A stretch of 64,000 bases of DNA from Bryopsis sp. KO-2023 (Eukaryota > Chlorophyta > Ulvophyceae > Bryopsidales > Bryopsidaceae). Numbering within the stretch: position 1 is the first letter of the stretch; every line of letters begins with the position of its first letter. This document shows positions 1 through 9,180 of the stretch, piece after piece. Made by a program: the position numbers and the translations under genes. Below the pieces are notes generated by a model, which worked only from the letters and a program-made list of their open reading frames with translations, did no database searches and was not told the DNA's origin. The DNA is taken from assembly GCA_030272585.1 (NCBI GenBank), contig BSYQ01000006.1, positions 2,815,001-2,879,000 on the forward strand. Direction: 5' to 3'.

Positions 1-46
1 TTTGTCTCGATGGATTTTTTTTTTAATTGAATGGTACTTGGCACAG

Positions 47-2768
47 GTATTTGACATGTTTGAGGATTCGGTTGTGGAAAGCTGGGGGTTGCCCCGGCTC
101 CCTTGCATAGTGATCGAGCGAGGGGATATCAGCTTGAAAAAAAACAGGATAGACAGCATGGACCAAAGGAACATCTTGTTCAGAATCTGCTCAGCATTGC
201 AGTCAATCCACCAATACGGAATCGTTCACAGGTAGAAACAATCATCGATCGTTTCAACAACGAACAGATTTCAAAAATCGCTTGATCGTGACGAATGTGT
301 ATATATATGTATTTTTAATGACATTTTTTTGTTGTTTTTTATCACCTGGTACGAATCGAGAATTTTTAAGAATGTCTTTTTTTTATTTTAATTTTTTGAG
401 TTTAAATTCTAAAACTCTGACATTTTCTCTAACATTTTTGTTTCATCTTTTAAAGTCGTCGTTTTTCTGTTTTTGTGTTTGTTACTCATGCAGGAGCATC
501 AGCTCCGACAACATCCTTCTGTACGGTTCGAGCATGTCATGGAAGCTGATTGATTTTGGATGGTGGGCCACGAGGGGAAGCAAGGCCTCGATCGAGTATT
601 CCTTGAGATATGCCCCTCCAGAAGTGCTGATCGCCCATGCAAGAGGAGATCAACAGATGGTTGCAAAGCGTGCCATCGATGTATGGGCTGTGGGAATAGT
701 TTTCTGGGAAGTTTTGACGGGGGAAGCCATGTTTGGTGAAAATTACACAGACGAAGAGGTGAGCTTTTGCTTTTGAGCTTTTGTTATTTTATTATCCAGC
801 ACAGGACCCCCCCAAAAAAAACGTTTCTTGTGGAGTTTTCGCAGTTGAAAAAATGAAAATTCCCAACCACTCCACCCTTCCCCCCGCCCCCCCCCCCAAA
901 AAAAAAAAAAAGAAAAAAAAAAGGAAAGTGCGCTCCGAAACATCTTATTTCAAAAGCTTCCCGGTGAACCAAGCTGAAGTGTTGCTGAAGTGCCGTTGAG
1001 ATCAGGTGATGGCCATGTTGCTCGGAGTCGAACCCCTCCCTTTCGAAAAGAACCCCAATTTCTGGGAAAAAATCAGCCAGCCAGTGGCACGGAGGCTTGT
1101 TGCCAACCTGCTCCACAGGAGCCCGAACGCACGATATCCCATGAAGAAAGTCCTTTCCAATGGGTTTTTTTCCACTGGGATCGACACAGATCAGCAACAC
1201 AACATGGCTCAGCGCACAGAGCTGGCAAGAAGCATCGCGCAAAGTGTTGGAAAGATCGAGGAGAAAATGGATCAGGTGGGGGGTGGGTGGGGGCTCCACC
1301 TCCAATCGTCAAAACTCAAACCTGAGTCTGAGTTTGGGTGTACCTGAGATGTAGTATAAACAACTTTTTCTGAAAAACTTGGTTTATTGTTTTTTCAGGG
1401 AAAAGTTGTGGGGGTCTTGTTGTGGGGTTATTGTGCGTTCCTGTGTGTTGGGTGAATAGCTTGCATCGATGGGTTGGTTATTGATTGAATAATCGTGTGT
1501 GTGTGTGGTTTTGATCCTTGCAAGGCCATAGAAATTATGTTTGAAAATTTCAAACACACGGTGGGCAATGTTTTGCTGGCATGCTTCAGTTTCTATGAGA
1601 TTTCGCCAGAAGAGTTTGCCGACAAGAATCCATCGGCAGCTTCCCTTGCGGAGGGGTTCAAAAACAGCACCTTGAATTTCACAGAAACCTTCGTCGAGCC
1701 CAGCTACAACGTTTTCAAGCGATCAAAGGAGGTACATTCAAAAGCTGCAGCTGCAATAACAGGATTTCGCATTGATTTCATTTGATCCAGTCATTTTCTA
1801 TGAAGGGAAAAAAAAACATGATTGAGCTGACACATTTTTTGTTGGAAAAGTTCGAACGGGTTGATGAGCCGTCCTTCAAAAATTTGGGCTGATGAAATTG
1901 ACAAAGGATATTATCAATGTGCTGCGCAATTTCCTTGGATGTGTTTATTAAGATACTTATTTGGATTCTCAGCTTTGTGCGTGTGGGTGTGTGTGCATTG
2001 GGGGGGTTTGACCAGGAACCCACACCGCTCCTTCGTTTGGACAAAAAGCATCTTCTGAAAATCACTCTGATGTATGGAAACGAAAACCAAATGGACCTGC
2101 CCATCACGGAGATCGCTTACTGCAAAATTTGGCCGACAGACATAAACAATGACGTGCAAGATGCCCCTGTCTTCTGTGTCAGTCATGAAGGCAATGTTCT
2201 TCAAGCTGTTGCGGTGTGGGATACGATGGCCCACAGAGATTTCAGCCTGAAGCTGATCGGAAATGCATCCTTGGATATCGTCATTGGGGTGAAACTGCAA
2301 GCCTCCAACAAGATAGTTGAGGTATGCATTCTGACTGCTTGCTGGGGGTGGTGTTAGAAGTGCCGACGGAGTCGAATGCAGTGTTTGTTTTGGGGGAGAA
2401 AATGAATGGTTGTGGCTTTTCAGTTTTCAGGTTTTCCCCCTCCCCCCCCCCCCCCCTTCTTCAAAAGAAGTTTTGAGAATTCGATAGGAAAGATTTGGAC
2501 CTTTTTGAGAATATGCTCTTGAGAAGAAAAAAAAAACTGCCGAAAATGCACCCAAAGTGGATGGGGATTTTGAAAGCACCGTTGTTTTTCCCAACAACAG
2601 GTGAGGAAAACGATCGAAATTCGCATGATGGACCCGAACGAGAAATTCCGGATCGTCAAAGCTTTCCACAGGACGACGAAATGGTACAGCAATTTGCCTC
2701 CGTGGGCAAAACTGTACATCCATGGTGCAATCACCATTGTGAAACTCTCCAAGAAGGCAATAATGTGA
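47..2768 (+). CDS. Protein kinase-like protein, probable pseudokinase, 5' partial
   Basis: Visible exons are 47-231, 494-758, 1006-1275, 1525-1731, 2016-2321 and 2601-2768 (TGA stop), all in phase with GT-AG borders. The first lies inside the kinase fold, so the N-lobe is outside the window. Seen: the catalytic-loop helix (SALQSIHQYGIVHR), then SISSDNILL, then KLIDFGWW (DFG), YAPPEV (APE-like), DVWAVGIVFWEVLTGE (helix F) and RSPNARYP. The loop reads HRSISSDN where active kinases have HRDxKxxN, so the catalytic Asp and the Lys two positions on are both Ser, while DFG and the loop Asn remain. It is therefore probably catalytically dead. About 225 residues follow the kinase fold with no domain I recognise. 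A further short exon could hide in intron 1732-2015 (an open stretch near 1875-1940 reads plausibly but not in phase), so that junction is less sure. Confidence 0.75.
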
Positions 2769-2950
2769 ATCAACATTTTGTTCGATTGGTTACTTATTTG
2801 GAAGAAGGAGGAGGAGGGTGGGGGGGTGAATGGCTTGTTTGTCACCTCCATTTTGCTCATCCTCGTCTGCAACACTCCGTCAAAAGCATTGGTGTTTCAA
2901 GGGGAGAGAACAGAAGGGTCGGATGTGCCAAAGCCAGGAGGGGCTGATCT

Positions 2951-2990
2951 ATGGATAAGCGGGTCGTGTTATGGATAAGCGGGTCGTGTT
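2951..2990. repeat. Perfect 20-bp tandem duplication
   Basis: Two identical adjacent 20-nt units, each beginning ATGGATAAGCGGG. They lie just beyond the 3' end of the kinase-like gene, in non-coding sequence. Confidence 0.9.
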
Positions 2991-3092
2991 ATTGGCAATG
3001 ATTTGCAGACAGTCGGTGGTGGCACCTCTGTTCGAAGAATGTCGTGTTTTCAATTTTGGGGGGGGTGCTGGAGGGGCTTTCGAGATGAAGGA

Positions 3093-3177
3093 GTTTGATT
3101 ATCAGTTCAGTACATATTGTACTTCATGTGTTGGGAGGGTTTGATTATCAGTACATATTGTACTTTATATGTTGGAA
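3093..3177. repeat. Imperfect direct repeat of about 40 bp
   Basis: Two copies of a unit containing TTTGATTATCAG and TACATATTGTACTT. The first copy has an extra TTCAG. The core TACATATTGTA is close to palindromic. Confidence 0.8.
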
Positions 3178-4300
3178 AATTTCTAGCTGTGGGGGAACAA
3201 GTTTTTTTTTTTATTAAAAAGGTTTTTTTTTGTTAAATGGGATTCTCAAGTTTTAATGACTCGGAACAGGGGCATGGTTTTTTTTTAATTATCAGACTGA
3301 CAATGGTTTTTTAGTTGGGTCATCAGGAAAGAGAGTGGAGTTGTACTGTTGATGGAACGACCAGTGACTGTGCCTAACCAACAGGACCTTGAAATATTAC
3401 TGTTGCATCAGATTTGGGGGGAATTTTGGCAGTGTCAGAAATCCCACACACATATGGGTCACAGTTTTAGAAAGTGGGTGGTCAGCTTGGTCAAGTACGA
3501 GGTATGAGTAATCAGAAAAAAGAGGTGCCATAAGAATCTTTAGCAAGTACGAGGTATGAGGTACGAGGTATCCAGGAAAATATTTTTAAAGGTCGAGGAA
3601 TTTTATTCTGTTTTTAGCTGAATCAAACATCGGCCTATTAAATGGTGTAGAATATTTATTGAAAAGTTGTGGAAAGAAGCTCGCTGGACGTCGAAAATAT
3701 GGTTTGTCATCCTTTATTCCTGATGTTAGATTTTCCAGGATCCTATTATTATCATTATGATATCTCAGTTTATCAAAACAATTTATTAGGCCGGGAAGTA
3801 ATGGGTGTGTTTGCAGATAAAAGTCAGAACGTGGGTTTCGGTGAGAGGTAGTAGTATCAGTGGGGGGGGGTAGTAATTTTTGTTTTGAGAAAGGGGGGAG
3901 GAAGGAAAAGCTTCTTTCTTGTGATGTTTAAAACAGTTGGAGTTGGGTTTTTTTGTACATATCTTTTTCACCAGCCAGGGTACATCAGAAGATGAGTCAA
4001 TACTTCCAAAAGGATCAGAGCATGAGGATGAGGGATGACGATGTGCCAACACTCCCCCCCCCCTTTCCCCCAGTAAACCGGTTCTCTTTCTAAAAAGCCT
4101 CAATCGTGGAGCATCGATTCCACTTTTTGGGGCGCTGCAAGGCTTTTTTATGCGGGTACTTGTCACAACACTGCTCTGGCCCAATGTGGATTACAAACTG
4201 GATAAATGTAATATTGAGTGAATGAGGTTGTGTTCATAAATACAGCCAAGGCTGACCACCCCTGGACTGACTGCTTCCCAGGCAAAAACTTAATTTTACC

Positions 4301-4364
4301 GCCGAATGCTGAATTATGGCGCCGAATGCTGAATTCTGCCGCCGAATGCTGAATTCTGCCGCCG
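4301..4364. repeat. 20-bp tandem repeat, three copies plus a partial one
   Basis: The unit GCCGAATGCTGAATT plus a 5-nt variable end occurs at 4301, 4321 and 4341, with a decayed start of a fourth copy at 4361. There are no unique spacers, so this is not a CRISPR array. It sits within 100 bp of a telomere-like motif. Confidence 0.9.
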
Positions 4365-4445
4365 CCCGACTGGCAACCGCCCCTGGCGGGATGTCGGTCG
4401 ACAGGCGACCCGCGTATGTATGTCAGACCGAAAAAAAAGGGGGGG

Positions 4446-4466
4446 TTGGGTTTAGGGTTTAGGGTT
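4446..4466 (+). repeat. Interstitial plant-type telomere-like repeat
   Basis: Two full TTTAGGG units flanked by partial ones (TTGGG before, TTAAG after). TTTAGGG is the common telomere unit of plants and many green algae. The array is short and lies between genes, so it is interstitial rather than a chromosome end. Confidence 0.75.
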
Positions 4467-4877
4467 AAGCGAGTGGGCGAGTTCAGGGATGCAGGTGTAA
4501 CTAGTGGCTGGAGTTCGACCAGGACTCTGCAGCAGACTTTCCATTGACAAAATATGAAAACGGAAATGAACCCAGGGAAGGGGATTGTGTTGGGATGGAA
4601 ATCGACGGCTCCATTCCAGAGTTCATTGTTTTAAAGTGAGTTGGCGTTTGGACTGTGGTGGGAGAGTGCGAAGTACTAAGGGAAACGAAAGCGATAGGGC
4701 GGCGGTTGCAGCGGTTCCCAACTGTGGTCTGACATGCATACATTCTACCTGACCAACTTCCCACGTTCAATGCAACAGGCTTGATCGTCATCTATTGAGT
4801 TTCGTTCAATCTCCTGAATTTGTCTTTAAAATTCAGGAAATTAACCTCCCCAAAATCTTTTTCGGTGTGCGACAGCG

Positions 4878-5279
4878 ATGTTCAGTTTGGTCGGACGTCA
4901 AACGCTGAGAACGTTTGTCGGAAAAGGCGCCTCGGGATGGTCCCTTTTGCGTCCCGCTGCTCAGCTATCGTCCAGCGTGGCTGAAACAGAGGATTCCGCC
5001 AAGACCACCGAAGTCCAGCCTGTTTCGAAAGGCCGAAAAACCAACGCCGCAGAGGCCAACTCGCACAGAAAGCTTCTCGAGTCCTTGGGGCTATCTCTGG
5101 ATGTGCTGGACAAACTGGAGGGTTCCATCGCGCTGATCAGCGTCGGGGGCGAACCCAAAGACCCAAAAAGCAGCAGGCAGTTTCACAGGATCAGGGGGCG
5201 GTCGGGAAACAAAGGTCTTATTCCCAGGAGTCGCTATGTTGTGCGTGGGAGGCACTCGGCCAAGAAGGCAGGGCACTGA
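4878..5279 (+). CDS. Small basic protein, probably mitochondrial, family unknown
   Basis: A single-exon ATG frame of 133 residues that I do not recognise. Residues 1-33 (start MFSLVGRQTLRTFVGKGAS) are rich in Arg, Ser and Leu and free of acidic residues, like a mitochondrial presequence. Residues 60-90 (HRKLLESLGLSLDVLDKLEG) look helical. The C-terminal 40 residues are strongly basic (RIRGRSGNKGLIPRSRY, then RGRHSAKKAGH), as in organellar ribosomal proteins. Base composition matches real exons nearby and there is no homopolymer content. A mitochondrial ribosomal or RNA-binding protein is a guess from composition only. The promoter would lie in the spacer just upstream. Confidence 0.65.
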   Translation: MFSLVGRQTLRTFVGKGASGWSLLRPAAQLSSSVAETEDSAKTTEVQPVSKGRKTNAAEANSHRKLLESLGLSLDVLDKLEGSIALISVGGEPKDPKSSRQFHRIRGRSGNKGLIPRSRYVVRGRHSAKKAGH

Positions 5280-6134
5280 TATCCGTTCATGCCTTGCAGT
5301 CGCCAGTCCTTTTTGACGTCTACGTCGGAATTAGACATATTACGTCATCAAATTTGCCAGTCTGACCTTCAGCTGGGAGGAATTGAGTCAGTCTACCTTG
5401 GTGGTGGAAGCCTTCTTTTGGGCTCTCTCTAATGGGCTGAACAACACATATATACCTTGTAGAAATCTGCATGTGGGGAGGGCATGGTGTTGGGTTAGCG
5501 GGTGTGGTAAGTAATTGAGAAGAAGGTGGTTTCAAGTGGGGATCTTTATGTTTCTATTTCAATGCTGTCAATGGTTGTGGCAATCCCTTGCAAGATTGAT
5601 GAACAGAAGCGGTTTGGTTAGGAGGTACAGGTTGATTGGTACTCTCTCTCCAGCGCTGGTCATGGCAAGAATTCTCTGTGGCCTTACCCCAAGAAACCAT
5701 CCCACCTGGGAGATTTTCTACTTTTTGTGTATGCAGCATTGGAACGACACATGAATTCTGCCTAGGTTGGCTAGCAGATATTGAGATTTTGTCCTTCCAG
5801 CCGAAAACCGCCATCCTAGGAATCTTAACCAAGCCCCTAACGCCCTCCCAACACGCAAGGCTCCTCCCACCTGTTCGCTCTTGCCTCTGGGGACTTGCCC
5901 ATCTGGGGATTTTGGTGGATTTTATCCAAATTTTTGATAAGGGATCGCAACCAACAGCAGTAGAAATGATATCACTGAATCCATACTCCAGCGATCACGC
6001 CAACGTCGGAACTGTTTCCACAGAATTCCACGAAGCAGGAAATAGGAGATGCCCACTTTCACCCGTCACCTCAGTGCACAAGGATGTAAAAAACCCAGAA
6101 CGTCACCCCTGGCTGTGAGTTCCTTGCAATCGAT
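5280..6134. other. Intergenic region between two + strand genes
   Basis: Mixed-composition sequence with no exon I can defend. The longest open frame (5636-6118, +) begins with TTG, has no splice support and resembles nothing I know. It presumably holds the 3' end of the small basic protein gene and the promoter of the sulfotransferase gene. Confidence 0.5.
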
Positions 6135-7417
6135 ATGGCGTCTTCTCCCAAGAAGAAGCGAACCAGAAGCACACCAGGGAGCCAATGGCCTATTCGAATT
6201 GTGCTTGTTTTCTTGGGTGGCGTCGGAGGTGCGATCATGACCTCCTCCTTTTTGACGGGAACCCATTCGATGCGATCTCGTGAAGAAAACGTCGCAGCCG
6301 ATGCGCTGCAGCTCATACCATTGACTAGAAAAACCAAAGCAATGCACATGTTGAGCGATGCAACCGTCGTTTTCATCCATCTCCCAAAGGCTGGCGGCGC
6401 CTCCTTGCTGGAATTCTGGTTTGGGAATCTCAGGTGCGAATGGAAAAATGAACGATTGATTTTACTACAAAGTGGAATAGCTATGGTTGATTGATTGGTG
6501 GGGTGCACGTGGATGCCTGGTAGTAACTGAGTGGAAAACCCAAGTTCAAACTCTCCAAGTTCAAATTCAATGAATTCCTTCCCTTGTTGTGCATGGAGCA
6601 ACTCTTGAATCCATCCTGTGGCGAATGCATCAGGTCCCTTGGCTGCACCGCACTTCCTCCAGGAGATTCAGCTGTCGACCTGTACAATGGCCTGAAACGA
6701 GAAGAAGACCTCCTACCTGACGAAGAACCCTGCACAATGATGCACACCATTGGGGTGCCGAAGCTGCTTCCCAAATTGCTCACAGAACACCAGTTGAAGC
6801 TGAGATCTGTTTTCGGACACGTGCCTTTCGGAATGTGCAATTTTTTGGAGAGCCCCTGCACGTATGCCACAGTTGTTCGACATCCGGTGGACCGATTGAT
6901 GAGTCATTACTACCATTTGAAACAAATGGGGATTGAGACGGCCATTCCATGCAACTGCACCACTTTCGAAGAGTTTGTGCATGCTGCCTATGAGGGCGAT
7001 GTTTGGGAAATCAGGGACCAATTTCCTCACTGGCACGACAACTTGCAGACTCGAATGATCTTGGGGGATGGCTATGTCGAAGATGTGTTGGGGTTGCCTG
7101 TCTGTCATAGCAAGCTCCAAGGATGTGACCGCAGAGGGTTCAGAAAACTCACCCAGGCAGATTTGGACCAGGCGAAAGAAAACCTATCAAATCATTTCTC
7201 TGTGGTTGGGATCCTGGAAGAGGTGGGGGTGTTCGGGGAGACGATGGTTGAGCTGCATGGGTTTATTAGTGCAAAGATTGCGCACTCACACAAAACCCAA
7301 GCAAGGGACAAGCGGGTGGCGGATCTTTCTGAGGATGTTTACAAGAAGATAGTGGAAATGGAAAAATGGGACATGATCTTGTATGAATATGTAAAATCAA
7401 TCAGGAGAATGCCGTAA
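6135..7417 (+). CDS. Golgi-type carbohydrate sulfotransferase, type II membrane protein
   Basis: Two exons, 6135-6433 and 6532-7417, give 394 residues. This should be a PAPS-dependent enzyme transferring sulfate to a polysaccharide in the Golgi lumen. The basic N-terminus (SPKKKRTR) and single hydrophobic segment at residues 20-41 give a type II anchor. The 5'-phosphosulfate loop is IHLPKAGGAS at residues 81-90, matching the family form HxPKxGGxS. The 3'-phosphate site is VVRHPVDRLMSHYY near residues 214-227. GHVPFG at about 195 and paired Cys in the luminal part (CGEC, CNC) fit the Sulfotransfer_2/heparan 2-O- and 6-O-sulfotransferase superfamily. The acceptor at 6530-6531 was chosen because it keeps phase, and it adds a Lys/Phe-rich stretch. 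The substrate is unknown; in an alga a sulfated cell-wall or scale polysaccharide is plausible. Confidence 0.85.
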
Positions 7418-9180
7418 CTCCAAAAAATGGGCTGAACGGCTTTCAACAAGTGCAGATACCACCCAGCATTGCAGTGGAGGAGACTTCAAACCTCCTGATT
7501 ATCGATCGATTCCCTGTCTCATTGATGCCTGCCAGCATGGTGATTTTTGGAAATTAACTTCAGGAAGAGAATTGCAAATCCAAACTAAAACACCGAACTG
7601 TTGTCAAGAGTTTATCGACTTGCGGATGCGAAAACCCCATCTCAACACCAACAGCAGCAACTACAAGACAGCAAGCAAAAGGAATGCTGGAAAAAGCACA
7701 AAGATAGGGTGTAAAAATTACCCTTTGAGCTGTACAGTAGCACAGAAGCACGATAAGCGATATTCCAGAAAAGAACGAGCCAAGCACGAAGGGTGTTTGC
7801 TCCTCAATTCTAACTGAGGGGTCGAACTGAGCAGTCTCAGTTAACTATAAGGTGTTGGGCCGTTTGAGAGAATAAATCGAATGAAAGAGTCTCTGCAACA
7901 TGATACTGATTGGAGATCATCGGTGTTCTGTTTTGTTTCAGTCCTTGTTTGATGGTTGATATGTACGTTGGGAGTAGGTGCTCAAAATGTCGTTCCATTC
8001 CATATTGTATCCATAATTAACAACATTCAATGTGGTGTACCAAGTTGCTACACCACTCTTCTCAGGTGGTTCTTCCACATCTCCACCCCAGCCCCCTCAA
8101 ATCCCAAAAAACAGAAAAGACACGTTCTAATCCTGAAAGTGGCTGGCCAAAACGGATCAAACATGTTCATTTAATGTACATTTGACGACCACGAGCCACA
8201 AAGCGATGCGTGTGGGGAATTCCTCATACCAATCCGTAAGAAGTATGAGTTGGATGGAGTCCATCAGCAGGAGGGGAAATGCGCCGGGGTTCAACAGACA
8301 TGCTTCAACAGTTGGAAAACAACACACCGAATTCCCCTTTCATCTGACGCAGTCACCACATCCCAACTCACTGACCTGTTTCGTATACATCGATCTTCCC
8401 CCCGTGAAAGACCTCTCCTTTGTCCCATTAATATATGCCCCTGAAGCAAAACAATACTCATTTTTAAAGGTTTCTTTTTTTGTCTCGGGACGGAAACCCA
8501 TTCCGAGATACAACCAAACAACCAAACAAAACTACGTGCGAAGATAAGAGAGCGAATCTCGAGAAAAAAACCCATGATGAGCTCGTTGTGAATCACAAGG
8601 CAAGCGATTCACTGTACCACCAGAAAGATCACAGAAACAGACAACGCGTGTCCGCATGGGTTTCGACCCCCAATTGACCAGCCCCATCACCAATGGTAGC
8701 TACAATCAGCAACATCCTGTTCGAAAACAATGGACCTCAATCAGGAGCTTGTTCTGACAGTGAAATCCAACATCCCCAACCCGGACGAGCTCCAAGGCTT
8801 CCTGGCACTCTTCGAGTGTGCCAGGCGAACATCATTTGATACCTAAAACATAAGAACCCCTGTGAAAGTGTGTGGAATGAGGCCCTCAGCCACCTGTGTG
8901 TCCTTTGGTTCAGTTTTAACCGTCCCACCCGGTTTGCTGCCCTGTCGTTCCAGCTTTATCACATGGATCGATCGCGCGCGAGTTTTCCGAGCTCAGATAG
9001 CCCTTAGGTTCCGCTGTTGAGGACACCAGATTTCTGGTTGCGGCCGTTGGCGTCTATCGGTTGCCATCAAGGTCCGTACGGAGGGTCAGAATTGACCTTC
9101 CAAAGACATGCAAAAATCGCTACCACCCCTCATTCTTATTGTTTGTACAGGTGGGGTTGGAGCTCGCCTTTGTCGCCGTC
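7418..9180. other. Intergenic region upstream of CDC14
   Basis: No firm gene. An ATG frame at 8731 encodes 38 residues (MDLNQELVLTVKSN...) before a stop. It could be an upstream exon or uORF of the CDC14 gene, but I find no donor that joins it in phase. Open frames at 7956-8547 look like chance. An AATAAA-like motif near 7871 could serve the sulfotransferase transcript. Confidence 0.5.

Larger units (their letters stand above)
2769..4877. other. Repeat-bearing intergenic spacer
   Basis: No convincing exon is present in these 2.1 kb. The stretch holds several short tandem duplications (annotated separately), poly-G and poly-T runs, a degenerate repeat containing GTACGAGGTATGAG around 3490-3570, and a telomere-like motif near 4450. 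Open frames here are short, lack ATG or are low complexity. It separates the 3' end of the kinase-like gene from the start of the next gene on the same strand, so it should contain a terminator and a promoter that I cannot pinpoint. Confidence 0.6.

Noticed and set aside
4301..4364. Regular 20-bp repeats as a CRISPR-like array
   Set aside because: The units abut with no unique spacers, and the genome is eukaryotic.
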